Shown here: one piece after another, positions 8,193 to 18,053 of the stretch
How the letters are laid out: each line of letters opens with the position of its first letter
How positions within the stretch are numbered: position 1 is the stretch's first letter
Assembly: GCF_008801815.1 (NCBI RefSeq)
Contig: NZ_VZOX01000011.1
Reading direction: 5' to 3' (one strand)
Length of the DNA: 64,000 nucleotides
Source: Edwardsiella anguillarum
GTDB taxonomy: Bacteria; Pseudomonadota; Gammaproteobacteria; Enterobacterales; Enterobacteriaceae
The notes under the pieces: generated by a model
What the model was told of the DNA's origin: nothing
Databases searched by the model: none
Seen by the model: the letters and a program-made list of their open reading frames with translations, nothing else
Position numbers and translations under genes: made by a program

Positions 8193-9512
8193 TTAAAACT
8201 CGACGTCCTCCAGGCTAAAGGAGCCGCTCTGATCGTTATAGGAGAAGATCTCGGCGTAGCGCCCCCAGTTGATCACGGTATCCAGGGTTTCGCGCGCGGC
8301 GTCATCGGAGAGCACGTCCTCCAGCTCCTGCTCAAAGCGTACCCGCGGCGCCCGGTGGCCGGGGCGCTCGTCGAGTACGCTCTTGATCAGCGTGGCCAGC
8401 GGCACGTGGCGCAGCAGGTGGGCGGCGAACAGCGCCTTGCGCGGCTGGGTGTCCATGACGGCGAACTGCTGCCCCGCGGGGGTGAGGATAATATCCCCCT
8501 GATGAACCTCGGCAAAGTCCAGCTGCTGCAGCACCTCGGCGACGGAGAGCAGGCGGTCGGCCTCTATGTGTAGCGCCAGCGCCAGATCGGGCATGTCGGC
8601 TCGGCCGTGGTAGGGGGCGGCCGCCAGGGTCTCCAGCAGCCCGGCGATCAGGTTGGTGGAGACATGGGGTAGCCAGGAGCCCAGCTTTAGCTCGTGACGC
8701 AGCGTGTTGTCGCCGCTGCGCGCCGTCATTTGGGCGTAAATCTCATCGACTAGGTGGCGGAACGGCGGATCGAGGCGGCTGCGCGGGTGGTGAAAGGGGA
8801 CCGCTATCTCGGCGACGATCTTGCCGGGGTGCGAGGAGAGCAGCAGGATGCGATCGCACATGAAGACCGCCTCCTCGATGTTATGGGTGACGATCAGCAT
8901 CGACTTAATCGGCAGCTTGCCTGCGCTCCACAGGTCGAGCAGGTCGGTGCGCAGGGTTTCGGCGGTCAGGACATCGAGGGCCGAAAACGGCTCATCCATC
9001 AGCAGCAGCGTGGGGTCAACCACCAGGGCGCGGGCAAAGCCGACGCGCTGGCGCATCCCGCCGGAGAGTTCGCGCGGGTAGGCGTTCTCAAAGCCGTCCA
9101 GGCCGATCAGGTCGATGGCCGCCAGCGCCCGGGTACGCCGCTCGGCGGCCGCCATGCCCTGGGCCTCCAGACCGGCCTCCACGTTTTGCAGCACCGTCAG
9201 CCACGGAAACAGGGCGAAGGTCTGGAACACCATCGCCACCCCCCTAGCCGGGCCATGCACCGGTACGCCAAGGTAGTCCACCTGGCCTGCGCTGGGGGTG
9301 ATCAGGCCCGAGATGATGCGCAGCAGCGTGGATTTTCCAGAGCCGGAGCGACCGAGCAGGGCCACTATCTCGCCCTCGCGCAGGGTCAGGTTAACCCCCT
9401 GCAGGATGGTCTGGACGCCGTGCGCCTGCTCATAGCCGTGATCAACGTCCTGCACGCTCAGGATAGGCGCCGGCGTGACGCCGTGCGGCAGCGGGGAAAG
9501 GGGATCGGTCAT
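8193..9512 (-). CDS. ABC transporter ATP-binding protein with AAA-associated C-terminal domain
   Basis: A 439-residue ATPase of the nitrate/sulfonate/bicarbonate (NrtD/SsuB/TauB-like) class. Walker A is GRSGSGKS, the signature is LSGGMRQR, Walker B is LLLMDEPFSALD and the switch histidine is in IVTHN. The first about 255 residues are the nucleotide-binding domain. The remaining about 180 residues match the AAA-associated C-terminal domain seen in a subset of such transporters. It follows the fused permease gene 35 bases downstream, so the two form one operon. No binding protein is encoded nearby, so substrate and direction are not apparent. Confidence 0.9.
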   Translation of the reverse strand: MTDPLSPLPHGVTPAPILSVQDVDHGYEQAHGVQTILQGVNLTLREGEIVALLGRSGSGKSTLLRIISGLITPSAGQVDYLGVPVHGPARGVAMVFQTFALFPWLTVLQNVEAGLEAQGMAAAERRTRALAAIDLIGLDGFENAYPRELSGGMRQRVGFARALVVDPTLLLMDEPFSALDVLTAETLRTDLLDLWSAGKLPIKSMLIVTHNIEEAVFMCDRILLLSSHPGKIVAEIAVPFHHPRSRLDPPFRHLVDEIYAQMTARSGDNTLRHELKLGSWLPHVSTNLIAGLLETLAAAPYHGRADMPDLALALHIEADRLLSVAEVLQQLDFAEVHQGDIILTPAGQQFAVMDTQPRKALFAAHLLRHVPLATLIKSVLDERPGHRAPRVRFEQELEDVLSDDAARETLDTVINWGRYAEIFSYNDQSGSFSLEDVEF

Positions 9513-9547
9513 GGCGCGGCTCCTCGGTTAGTATTCTGTGTTCAGGG

Positions 9548-11284
9548 TCAGTTGGCGCGAAAGCGGGATTCTGCATAGGCGTACAGCGGGCGCCACAGCA
9601 GGCGGTTAAACAGGGTGACGAACAGCGACATGATGGCGATGCCCAGGATGATTTTGGGAAAGTTACCGCCGGCGGTGTTTTCGGCGATATAGGCTCCCAG
9701 ACCGTGCGCCGCCACCCGGGTATCGCCCCACTGGACATATTCGGCCACGATGCTGGCGTTCCAGGCCCCGCCGGCGGCGGTGACGGCGCCGGTGACATAG
9801 TAGGGAAAGATGGCCGGCAGCATGATCTGGCGCCACCACTGCCAGCCGCGAATATGCAGATTGGCCGTGACCTCGCGATAGTCATTGGGAAAATTCATGG
9901 TGCCGGCCACGATGTTGAACAAAATATACCACTGGGTGCCCAGCACGATCAGCGGCGACAGCCAGATGTCCGGGTTGAGCTGAAAGTGCATGATGGCGAT
10001 GACGAAGGCGGGAAACAGCAGGTTGGCCGGAAAGGCGGCCAAAAACTGGGCCAGCGGTTGGATCTTACCGGCCAGGGCCGGACGCAGGCCGATCAGCACC
10101 CCCAGCGGCACCCAGATGAGCGAGGAGATCAGGATTAACAGGCTGACGCGCAGCAGGGTTACCAGCCCCATCAGCAGGACATAGCCGACCTCATGCAGCG
10201 AAACGCCGCTGCGGACATACAGGACGACCCGGATACAAAGATACAGGGTCAACACGAGGATAGCCGCACTCCAGAGCAGATCGAGATAGCGCGGTGAGCG
10301 CCCCGGTGCCGGCGTGGGGCGGTAGCGCGACTGTCCGGGCCAGCGCAGCGGCAGGCGTGCCAGCCAACCCAGCAACTGCCCCAGCGGGGCGAGCAGGCGG
10401 TGGAACAGGCGGGTACGCCGCAGCAGGTTGAGCAGCCAGGAGGTAGGGGGATTGGCGGTGCGGGTATTCTCCATGCGGAACCTATCGGCCCAGGCGACCA
10501 GCGGGCGGAACAGCAGCTGATCGTAGATGAGGATCACCGCCACCATGGTCAGCAGCACCCAGCCGATGGCGTGGAGATCGCGCTGCAGGATCGCCTCGGC
10601 CAGATAGGCGCCGATGCCCGGCAGGACGAAGTGGGTATTGCCGACGGTAATCGCCTCCGAGGCCACAATAAAGAACCAGCCGCCGGACATCGACATCATC
10701 ATGTTCCAGATAAGCCCAGGCATGGCAAAGGGGACATCCAGCTTCCAGAAACGCTGCCAGCCGGTGAAGTGCAAGCCGCGGGCGACCTCATCCAGATCGC
10801 CGGGGACGGTGCGCAGGGACTGGTAAAAGCTGAAGGTCATATTCCAGGCCTGGCTGGTAAAGATGGCGAAGATGGCCGCCAGCTCGACCCCCAGCACCCG
10901 CCCGGGGAACAGGGCGATAAAGAAGGTGACGGTAAACGAGATATAGCCGAGCACCGGCACCGACTGCAGGATATCCAGCATCGGCACCAATACCTTGGCC
11001 GCCCGCCGGCTTTTAGCCGCCAGCGTGCCGTAGATCAGGGTGAACAGCAGCGAGGCCAGCATGGCCACCAGCATGCGCAGGGTGGTGCGCAGGGCATACT
11101 CCGGCAGGGCGCCCGGCGCCAGGGAGATACTCTGCTTTTCCAGGCTGGCGAGAGGCTGCAGCGCCTGATGAAAACCGATGGCCATCATGGCGATCAGGCT
11201 GATGATCAGCGGAAAGGCGACGATATCCCAGCGATTGGGGTTCAGGCTCAGCGGCCCGTGGCTGCCGGGGAAACGAATATCCAT
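9548..11284 (-). CDS. ABC transporter permease, two fused membrane domains
   Basis: A 578-residue inner-membrane protein formed of two BPD_transp_1 domains in tandem. Domain one covers about 60-270 and domain two about 360-570. Each carries its own coupling-helix region (VARGLHFTGWQRFWKLDVP and VTANLHIRGWQWWRQIMLP), and the similarity between these two shows an internal duplication. One polypeptide can therefore supply the whole membrane part of the importer. It is first in a two-gene operon with the ATPase downstream. No periplasmic binding protein gene adjoins; upstream is only 168 bases to the valS terminator. Confidence 0.9.
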   Translation of the reverse strand: MDIRFPGSHGPLSLNPNRWDIVAFPLIISLIAMMAIGFHQALQPLASLEKQSISLAPGALPEYALRTTLRMLVAMLASLLFTLIYGTLAAKSRRAAKVLVPMLDILQSVPVLGYISFTVTFFIALFPGRVLGVELAAIFAIFTSQAWNMTFSFYQSLRTVPGDLDEVARGLHFTGWQRFWKLDVPFAMPGLIWNMMMSMSGGWFFIVASEAITVGNTHFVLPGIGAYLAEAILQRDLHAIGWVLLTMVAVILIYDQLLFRPLVAWADRFRMENTRTANPPTSWLLNLLRRTRLFHRLLAPLGQLLGWLARLPLRWPGQSRYRPTPAPGRSPRYLDLLWSAAILVLTLYLCIRVVLYVRSGVSLHEVGYVLLMGLVTLLRVSLLILISSLIWVPLGVLIGLRPALAGKIQPLAQFLAAFPANLLFPAFVIAIMHFQLNPDIWLSPLIVLGTQWYILFNIVAGTMNFPNDYREVTANLHIRGWQWWRQIMLPAIFPYYVTGAVTAAGGAWNASIVAEYVQWGDTRVAAHGLGAYIAENTAGGNFPKIILGIAIMSLFVTLFNRLLWRPLYAYAESRFRAN

Positions 11285-11452
11285 CGGGCTCCTCGCATCA
11301 GGGGGCGGTGGGATCCGGCACGACGATGGCCGGAGTGCGCGCGTAGATGGCCCCCAACGTCGGTAGGTGATTGATTGCGCTGTCTGTGATTATAGCCGCT
11401 GCGGTAGGCTTAGCACCGGTATCGCGCATTTGCGGGCCGGCCCGGGCGTACA

Positions 11453-11484
11453 CTAAAAAAAACGGGAGCCGTCTGGCTCCCGCT
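11453..11484 (-). terminator. Rho-independent terminator of valS
   Basis: On the minus strand CGGGAGCC and GGCTCCCG form a stem with loop AGAC, followed by a run of eight T (A run at 11455-11463 on the plus strand). It is 25 bases after the valS stop. The arms resemble the rraB terminator. Confidence 0.9.
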
Positions 11485-11508
11485 GTCGTGCTTGCCCGCC
11501 GGGGGCGA

Positions 11509-14364
11509 TTACAGCGCGGCGATCACCGCCTGCTGTTCGATCAGCTTGGCCTTGGCATCGGCGTAGCCGTTCAGCTTTTCGCGCTCCTTGGCGACCACCG
11601 CCTCCGGGGCACGCGCCACAAAGCCTTCGTTGGAGAGCTTGGCTTCGATGCGGGCGATCTCGCCGTCGATCTTGGCCACCTCTTTGGTCAGGCGATCCAG
11701 CTCGGTGGCCTTGTCGACCAGACCGGCCATCGGGATCAGTAGCTCGGCGCCCTCCACCAGCTTGGTGACGGAGACCGGGCCCTTGTCGCCGGCCGGCAGC
11801 AGGGTGATGCCCTGCAGGCGCGCCAGCGACTGGATAAAGCTGCGGTTCTGCTCCACGCGACGCTGGGCGTCGGCGCTGGCGTCGCGCAGCAGCAGATCCA
11901 GCGGCTTGCTCGGGGCGATGTTCATCTCGGCGCGGATGTTACGCACCGCGATGATGGCCTGCTTGATCCACTCCAGATCGGACAGCGCCTGCGCGTCGTC
12001 CAGGGCCGCGTCATACTGCGGGTAGGGCTGCAGCATGATGGTATCGGCGTCGATGCCGACCAGCGGCTTGACCCGCTGCCAGATGGTCTCGGTGATGAAC
12101 GGAATGATCGGGTGCGCCAGGCGCAGCAGCCCTTCCAGCACGGTGACCAGGGTGTGGCGGGTGCCGCGCAGCTCGGCGTCGCTGCCGTCGTTGATCGCCG
12201 GCTTGGCCAGCTCCAGATACCAGTCGCAGAACTGGTTCCAGGTGAACTCGTACAGGATATTGGCGGCGATATCAAAGCGGTAGCTGTCCAGCGCCTCACG
12301 CATCGCCTTCACCGTGCGGTTGAACTCCGCCAGGATCCAGCGATCGGCCAGCGAGTAGACCTTTTCGCCGTCGTTGAAGCCACAGTCGTGGCCTTCGGTG
12401 TTCATCAGTACGAAACGGCTGGCGTTCCACAGCTTGTTACAGAAGTTGCGGTAGCCTTCCAGGCGCTTCATGTCCCAGTTGATGTCACGGCCGGTGGAGG
12501 CCAGGGCGGACAGGGTGAAGCGTAGGGCGTCGGTGCCGTGCGGCTCGATGCCGTCCGGGAACTGCTTCTCGGTGCGCTTGGCGATCTTCTCGGCCAGCTG
12601 TGGCTGCATCATGTTGCCGGTGCGCTTCTCCAGCAGCGCCGGCAGGCTGATACCGTCGATCATATCCAGCGGATCGATGACGTTGCCCTTGGACTTGGAC
12701 ATCTTCTGCCCTTCGTCGTCGCGGATCAGGCCGGTGATATACACGGTCTTGAACGGCACCTGTGGTTTGCCGTCTTCATCCTTGATGAAGTGCATGGTCA
12801 TCATGATCATGCGGGCGATCCAGAAGAAGATGATGTCGAAGCCGCTGGTCAGCACGTTGGTCGGATGGAAGGTCTTCAGCGCCTCGGTATTCTCCGGCCA
12901 GCCCAGGGTGGAGAAGGTCCACAGGGCGGAGGAGAACCAGGTATCCAGCACGTCGTTGTCCTGGGTCAGCGTCACCTCGGCGCCCAGGCCGTTCTCGTTG
13001 CGCACCTCTTCTTCGCTGCGGCCCACGTAGACGTGGCCCTCGGCATCGTACCAAGCCGGGATACGGTGACCCCACCACAGCTGACGGGAGATACACCAGT
13101 CCTGAATGTCGCGCATCCAGGAGAAGTACATGTTTTCGTACTGCTTGGGCACAAACTGAATGTCACCGTTTTCGACCGCTTCAATGGCCGGCTTAGCCAG
13201 CGGGGCGGCGCGCACGTACCACTGGTCGGTCAGCATCGGTTCGATCACCACGCCGCCGCGGTCGCCGTAGGGCACCGTCAGATCGTGCGGCTTGATCTCG
13301 ACCAGCAGACCGGCCTCGTCGCAGGCCTTGACGATGGCCTTACGGGCGGCAAAGCGCTCCATGCCGCGGAATGCGGCCGGCAGCTCATCGCTGTAGGCGT
13401 CGCACTCGACGCCGTTGGTGTCGAGCACCTGCGCCTGCTCACGGATGTCGGCATCGAAGGTGAGGATGTTGATCATCGGCAGCTGGTGGCGACGACCGAC
13501 CTCATAGTCGTTGAAGTCGTGCGCCGGGGTGATCTTCACGCAACCGGTGCCTTTCTCCATGTCGGCGTGTTCGTCGCCGACGATCGGAATGCGGCGGTTG
13601 ACCAGCGGGACGATGACGAACTTGCCGATCAGATCTTTGTAGCGCGGATCCTCCGGGTTGACCGCCACGCCGGTGTCGCCCAGCAGGGTCTCCGGACGGG
13701 TGGTGGCGACCACCAGGTGATCCTGACCCTCTGCGGTCTTGGCGCCGTCGGCCAGCGGATAGCGCAGATGCCACATGGAGCCCTTGGTTTCACGGTTCTC
13801 CACTTCCAGATCGGAGATGGCGGTGCGCAGCTTCGGATCCCAGTTGACCAGACGCTTGCCGCGGTAGATCAGATCTTCCTGATACAGACGGACGAAGACT
13901 TCTTTCACCGCGTTGGACAGGCCGTCGTCCATGGTGAAGCGCTCGCGCTCCCAGTCGACGGAGTTGCCCAGACGGCGCATCTGGCGGGTGATGGTGCCGC
14001 CGGATTCGGCCTTCCACTGCCAGATCTTGTCGATGAAGGCGTCACGGCCGTAGTCGTGGCGGGTCTTGCCCTCTTCGGCCGCAATCTTACGCTCAACCAC
14101 CATCTGGGTGGCGATACCGGCATGGTCGGTCCCTACCTGCCATAGGGTATTTTTACCCTGCATGCGCTGGTAGCGGATCATGGTGTCCATGATGGTCTGC
14201 TGGAACGCGTGGCCCATGTGCAGGCTACCGGTCACGTTCGGCGGCGGGATCATGATGCAGAAGCTTTCTTTGCTGGTGTCGCCGTTCGGCTTAAAGTAGC
14301 CCTGCTGTTCCCAGTGCGCATACAGCGGCTGTTCGATGTCTTGCGGGTTGTATGTTTTTTCCAT
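11509..14364 (-). CDS. valS: Valyl-tRNA synthetase
   Basis: The 951-residue length equals that of E. coli ValS. The class I signature is PPNVTGSLHMGHAF (HIGH motif), the second is KMSKSKGN, and the CP1 editing insert lies between them, with TTRPETLLGDTGVAVNP typical of the editing site. The anticodon-binding domain is followed by a C-terminal coiled-coil arm (KEVAKIDGEIARIEAKLSN). It charges tRNA-Val in the cytoplasm. It sits 24 bases downstream of holC, the conserved enterobacterial holC-valS order. Confidence 0.98.
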   Translation of the reverse strand: MEKTYNPQDIEQPLYAHWEQQGYFKPNGDTSKESFCIMIPPPNVTGSLHMGHAFQQTIMDTMIRYQRMQGKNTLWQVGTDHAGIATQMVVERKIAAEEGKTRHDYGRDAFIDKIWQWKAESGGTITRQMRRLGNSVDWERERFTMDDGLSNAVKEVFVRLYQEDLIYRGKRLVNWDPKLRTAISDLEVENRETKGSMWHLRYPLADGAKTAEGQDHLVVATTRPETLLGDTGVAVNPEDPRYKDLIGKFVIVPLVNRRIPIVGDEHADMEKGTGCVKITPAHDFNDYEVGRRHQLPMINILTFDADIREQAQVLDTNGVECDAYSDELPAAFRGMERFAARKAIVKACDEAGLLVEIKPHDLTVPYGDRGGVVIEPMLTDQWYVRAAPLAKPAIEAVENGDIQFVPKQYENMYFSWMRDIQDWCISRQLWWGHRIPAWYDAEGHVYVGRSEEEVRNENGLGAEVTLTQDNDVLDTWFSSALWTFSTLGWPENTEALKTFHPTNVLTSGFDIIFFWIARMIMMTMHFIKDEDGKPQVPFKTVYITGLIRDDEGQKMSKSKGNVIDPLDMIDGISLPALLEKRTGNMMQPQLAEKIAKRTEKQFPDGIEPHGTDALRFTLSALASTGRDINWDMKRLEGYRNFCNKLWNASRFVLMNTEGHDCGFNDGEKVYSLADRWILAEFNRTVKAMREALDSYRFDIAANILYEFTWNQFCDWYLELAKPAINDGSDAELRGTRHTLVTVLEGLLRLAHPIIPFITETIWQRVKPLVGIDADTIMLQPYPQYDAALDDAQALSDLEWIKQAIIAVRNIRAEMNIAPSKPLDLLLRDASADAQRRVEQNRSFIQSLARLQGITLLPAGDKGPVSVTKLVEGAELLIPMAGLVDKATELDRLTKEVAKIDGEIARIEAKLSNEGFVARAPEAVVAKEREKLNGYADAKAKLIEQQAVIAAL

Positions 14365-14388
14365 TCTTCGTCTGTTTCGTCTGATCGG

Positions 14389-14838
14389 TCAGTGAGTTGG
14401 CGGCGTCGCCGTGGTCAAGTGAAAGCCGACGCTGCGATAGGCTTTATAGCGTTCGCGCGCCAACTGCTTTAATGCGTCTTCGTAAGGCACGAAGTCTATC
14501 ACTTCATGGAAAGCGGTGGCAAAATCCGCGAACGTCGGCAGCAGGCTGATTAACAGCTCGCGCGGTGCGCTGCCGCGTTTGCCCGGCCAGGACAGCTCCA
14601 CCGGCGCGCCGAAGCGCGGCCCCTCTCCGGCCAGGCTGTGCGGCACGAACTGCTGCGGATCGCGCGCCCACAGCGCCTCGTCCAGGCGCAGCGCCTGTTC
14701 CTGGCTGGCGCAGGCCAGCAGCACCCGTTTACCGGCGCGCCAGTGCTGACAGGCCAGATCGCAGGCCAGCGTTTCTACATCGTCCGGCGCGTCCGCCGCC
14801 TGGGGCTGCTCCAGCAAATAAAAGGTTGCCTGTTTCAT
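14389..14838 (-). CDS. holC: DNA polymerase III chi subunit
   Basis: A 149-residue protein matching HolC in length and landmarks: start MKQATFYLLEQ, then GKRVLLACASQEQALRLDEALW and the C-terminal EVIDFVPYEDALKQLARERY. Chi links the clamp loader, through psi, to single-stranded DNA-binding protein at the replication fork. It lies between pepA and valS on the same strand, the usual enterobacterial order. Confidence 0.97.
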   Translation of the reverse strand: MKQATFYLLEQPQAADAPDDVETLACDLACQHWRAGKRVLLACASQEQALRLDEALWARDPQQFVPHSLAGEGPRFGAPVELSWPGKRGSAPRELLISLLPTFADFATAFHEVIDFVPYEDALKQLARERYKAYRSVGFHLTTATPPTH

Positions 14839-14962
14839 CGGGAGTCGGATCTATCCTGCTAGGTGATTGCCCCGCCGCCGGGATCAGCGACGGGACGCGG
14901 CCGCCCGCGCGGCGGACGACCCTTTCTTCTATTCTACAGCAATGGCGGGAATATTCATGCAT

Positions 14963-14982
14963 CCCCTCCCGTGCGGGAGGGG
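14963..14982 (-). terminator. GC-rich hairpin after pepA
   Basis: CCCCTCCC and GGGAGGGG form a perfect eight-base stem with a four-base loop, ten bases after the pepA stop. No T run follows on the minus strand, so it is a weak terminator or a 3'-end stabiliser before holC. Confidence 0.4.
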
Positions 14983-14992
14983 AGAGGCGGGA

Positions 14993-16504
14993 TCACTCCT
15001 CGCCGTTTAGCCCTGCGCGGTTGAGCAGGAACTGCGACAGCAGCGCCACCGGGCGGCCCGTGGCTCCCTTGGCCTTGCCGGAGCGCCAGGCGGTACCGGC
15101 GATATCCAGATGCGCCCAGTTGTACTTGCGGGTGAAGCGCGCCAGGAAGCAGGCGGCGGTGATCGCTCCGCCCGGACGGCCACCGATGTTGGCCATGTCG
15201 GCGAAGTTGGAGTCCAGCTGTTCCTGGAACTCCTCGCCCAGCGGCAGACGCCAGGCGCGATCGCCCGCCTGTTCCGCGGCGCTCAGCAGCTCGGAGGCCA
15301 GCGGGTTATGGTTAGCCATCAGGCCGGTCAGGTGATGACCCAGGGCGATGACGCAGGCGCCGGTCAGGGTGGCGACGTCCACCACCAGCTCTGGCTCGAA
15401 GCGTTCGACGTAGGTCAGCACGTCGCACAGCACCAGGCGCCCTTCGGCGTCGGTGTTGAGCACCTCGACGGTCTGGCCGGACATGGTAGTGAGAATGTCG
15501 CCCGGCCGGTAGGCGCGCCCGCCCGGCATGTTTTCACAGCCCGCCAGCACCCCGACGATGTTGAGGGGCAGCCGCAGCTCGGCCGCCATGCGCATCACGC
15601 CATACACCGAAGCGGCGCCGCACATGTCGTACTTCATCTCGTCCATGCCTTCGCCCGGCTTGAGGGAGATGCCGCCGGCGTCGAAGGTCAGCCCTTTGCC
15701 GACCAACACGATCGGGCGTGCGTCCGGGTTCGGGCTGCCCTTGTATTCGATCACCGACATCAGCGACTCATTCTGCGAGCCCTGACCGACGGCCAGATAG
15801 GCGTTCATGCCCAGCTCTTTCATCTGCTGTTCGCCGATCACCCGGGTGGTGACGGCGTCGGCGTAGCTGTCGGCCAGCTGACGCGCCTGCGAGGCCAGGT
15901 AGCCCGCGTTACAGATATTGGGCGGCATGTTGCCGAGATCCTTGGCGGCCTTGATCCCGGCGGCGATGGCCAGGCCGTGCTGAATGGCGCGTTCGCCGCT
16001 GGTCAGCTCGCGGCGGGTCGGCACGTTGAACACCATCTTGCGCAGCGGGCGGCGCGGCTCCACCTTGTTGCTCTTCAGTTGATCGAAGGTGTAGAGGGTC
16101 TCTTTGGCCGTTTCGACGGCCTGACGCACCTTCCAGTAGGTGTTGCGGCCCTTGACGTGCAGCTCGGTGAGGAAGCACACCGCCTCCATCGAGCCGGTGT
16201 CATTCAGGGTGTTGATGGTCTTCTGGACCACCTGCTTATACTGGCGCTCGTCCAGCTCACGCTCTTTGCCGCAGCCGATCAGCAGGATGCGCTCTGAGAG
16301 TACGTTGGGGACATGGTGCAGCAATAGGGTTTGACCCACCTTGCCTTCCAGTTCGCCGCGGCGCAGTAGGGCGCTGATATAGCCGTCGCTGATCTTGTCG
16401 AGCTGTTCGGCAATCGGTGACAGGCGACGCGGTTCGAACACGCCGACCACGATACAGGCGCTACGCTGTTTTTCCGGGCTACCGCTCTTTACACTGAACT
16501 CCAT
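14993..16504 (-). CDS. pepA: Leucyl aminopeptidase A (PepA), also a DNA-binding regulator
   Basis: The 503-residue length equals that of E. coli PepA. The M17 catalytic region includes GKGLTFDAGGISLKPG and the family signature NTDAEGRLVL, which carry metal ligands and catalytic Arg. It removes N-terminal Leu and other residues from peptides. In E. coli the hexamer also represses carAB and aids Xer recombination at ColE1 cer sites. It is divergent from lptF across a 448-base gap, as in E. coli. Confidence 0.98.
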   Translation of the reverse strand: MEFSVKSGSPEKQRSACIVVGVFEPRRLSPIAEQLDKISDGYISALLRRGELEGKVGQTLLLHHVPNVLSERILLIGCGKERELDERQYKQVVQKTINTLNDTGSMEAVCFLTELHVKGRNTYWKVRQAVETAKETLYTFDQLKSNKVEPRRPLRKMVFNVPTRRELTSGERAIQHGLAIAAGIKAAKDLGNMPPNICNAGYLASQARQLADSYADAVTTRVIGEQQMKELGMNAYLAVGQGSQNESLMSVIEYKGSPNPDARPIVLVGKGLTFDAGGISLKPGEGMDEMKYDMCGAASVYGVMRMAAELRLPLNIVGVLAGCENMPGGRAYRPGDILTTMSGQTVEVLNTDAEGRLVLCDVLTYVERFEPELVVDVATLTGACVIALGHHLTGLMANHNPLASELLSAAEQAGDRAWRLPLGEEFQEQLDSNFADMANIGGRPGGAITAACFLARFTRKYNWAHLDIAGTAWRSGKAKGATGRPVALLSQFLLNRAGLNGEE

Positions 16505-16952
16505 GCACTCTCCTGAATCTTAAAGACAGCGGCCGGGGGGGCAGATAAACTATACTCAAGCGAGCTGCGGCCCCTGCGCCGTTGAACTGACTAGAAACAA
16601 TTATTGCCACACGTTTTTTGAGCCAAACGGTAAAATCGTGCCGGCATTGGTCTTATCCGGCCACCGCAGCGGCTTTTGCTGGTTTTTTGCGCTGCCGGCG
16701 GCTAAATTTGTCGTTTTCGTGACTAACGATTACGGTACAATCGGTTTACAGTACAATCAGTTTACCTGACAAGCGGTTGGCGTTTTGGGATCTGGTCACG
16801 TTCCCAGTGTGCTTTTACGCCGCCCGGACAGCAAAGGCTGTATATCGTGTTCCTGATTGTTGCCGCTGCCATAATCATCATAAAAATGGCGCGTTAGCGT
16901 AGAAATTATCTATTTTCCTGCAAAAATACAAGTTTTCACAGGCGTAATAAGC
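16505..16952. promoter_or_regulatory. Divergent pepA / lptF promoter region with a 15-bp tandem repeat
   Basis: This 448-base gap has no gene. It must carry the promoters of pepA (leftward) and lptFG (rightward). Within it GTACAATCGGTTTAC (16735-16749) is repeated after one base as GTACAATCAGTTTAC (16751-16765). No confident -35/-10 pair was picked. Confidence 0.5.
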
Positions 16953-18053
16953 GTGATCATCATTAGATATCTAGTACGGGAAACCTTTAAGAGCCAGGTC
17001 GCTATCCTGTTTATTCTGCTACTGATCTTTTTTTGCCAAAAGATGGTGCGAATTTTAGGGGCGGTGGTGAACGGTGATATCCCGACCAATCTGGTATTTT
17101 CCCTGCTCGGGCTGGGAATACCGGAGATGGCCCAGCTCATTCTTCCGCTCAGCCTGTTCCTGGGGCTGCTGATGACGCTGGGCAGACTGTACACGGAGAG
17201 CGAGATCACGGTGATGCACGCCTGCGGCCTGAGCAAGGCGGTGCTGGTGAAGGCGGCGATGGCGCTGGCCTTTATTACCGGCGCGCTGGCGCTGGTCAAC
17301 GCCTTCTGGCTGAGCCCGTGGTCCTCGCTGCATTCGGACGAAGTGATGGCCGAGGCACGAGCCAACCCCGGCCTGGCGTCGCTGGCGGAGGGGCAGTTTC
17401 AGCCCTCGCAGGACGGCAACTATGTGCTGTTTGTCGGCAATGTGAAGGACAAGAAATTCCATAATGTCTTCCTGGCCCAGCTGCGCCCCAGCGGCTCCCA
17501 GCGCCCGTCGGTGGTGGTGGCCGACAGCGGCCATCTGGTGGAGATGAAAGACGGCGCGCAGAAGGTGGTGCTGGACAGCGGCACCCGCTATGAGGGCACC
17601 GCCATGCTGCGCGATTTCCGTATCACCGACTTTGTCGACTATTCGGCGATCATCGGCCATAAATCGGCGATGCTGGACCCCAATAACGCCGATCAGGCCA
17701 GCATGTCCGCCCTGTGGCACTCGCAGGAGCCGAGCTTCCGCGCCGAGTTTCACTGGCGTCTGACCCTGGTGTTCTCGGTGATCGTGATGGCGCTGATGGT
17801 GGTGCCGCTCAGCGTGGTCAACCCGCGCCAGGGGCGGGTGCTGTCGATGCTGCCGGCGATGCTGCTGTACCTTATCTTCTTCCTGCTGCAGAGCTCCCTG
17901 CGCTCCAACGGCGGTAAGGACAAGCTGGACCCGATGATCTGGATGTGGGCGGTGAACGGTCTCTACCTGCTGCTGGCCGTCGCGCTTAACCTGTGGGATA
18001 CCGTCCCGATGCGTCGCCTGCGCGCGCGCCTGAGCGGAAAAGGAGTGGCCTGA
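16953..18053 (+). CDS. lptF: LPS export permease LptF
   Basis: A 366-residue inner-membrane protein with a GTG start, beginning MIIIRYLVRETFKSQ as in E. coli LptF. Six membrane segments are split around a periplasmic beta-jellyroll (about residues 100-265). The coupling region includes MHACGLSKAVL, and the C-terminal half contains VVPLSVVNPRQGRVL. With LptG and the LptB ATPase (not in this window) it extracts LPS from the inner membrane and passes it to LptC. It overlaps lptG by one base (TGATG). Confidence 0.98.
   Translation: MIIIRYLVRETFKSQVAILFILLLIFFCQKMVRILGAVVNGDIPTNLVFSLLGLGIPEMAQLILPLSLFLGLLMTLGRLYTESEITVMHACGLSKAVLVKAAMALAFITGALALVNAFWLSPWSSLHSDEVMAEARANPGLASLAEGQFQPSQDGNYVLFVGNVKDKKFHNVFLAQLRPSGSQRPSVVVADSGHLVEMKDGAQKVVLDSGTRYEGTAMLRDFRITDFVDYSAIIGHKSAMLDPNNADQASMSALWHSQEPSFRAEFHWRLTLVFSVIVMALMVVPLSVVNPRQGRVLSMLPAMLLYLIFFLLQSSLRSNGGKDKLDPMIWMWAVNGLYLLLAVALNLWDTVPMRRLRARLSGKGVA

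Noticed and set aside
12538..14145. A 535-residue open frame antisense to valS
   Set aside because: A shadow of codon bias in a high-GC gene; no homology and full overlap with valS.
16743..16765. GTTTA repeats as a PhoP box
   Set aside because: The two GTTTA elements are 16 bases apart, not the 11 required.
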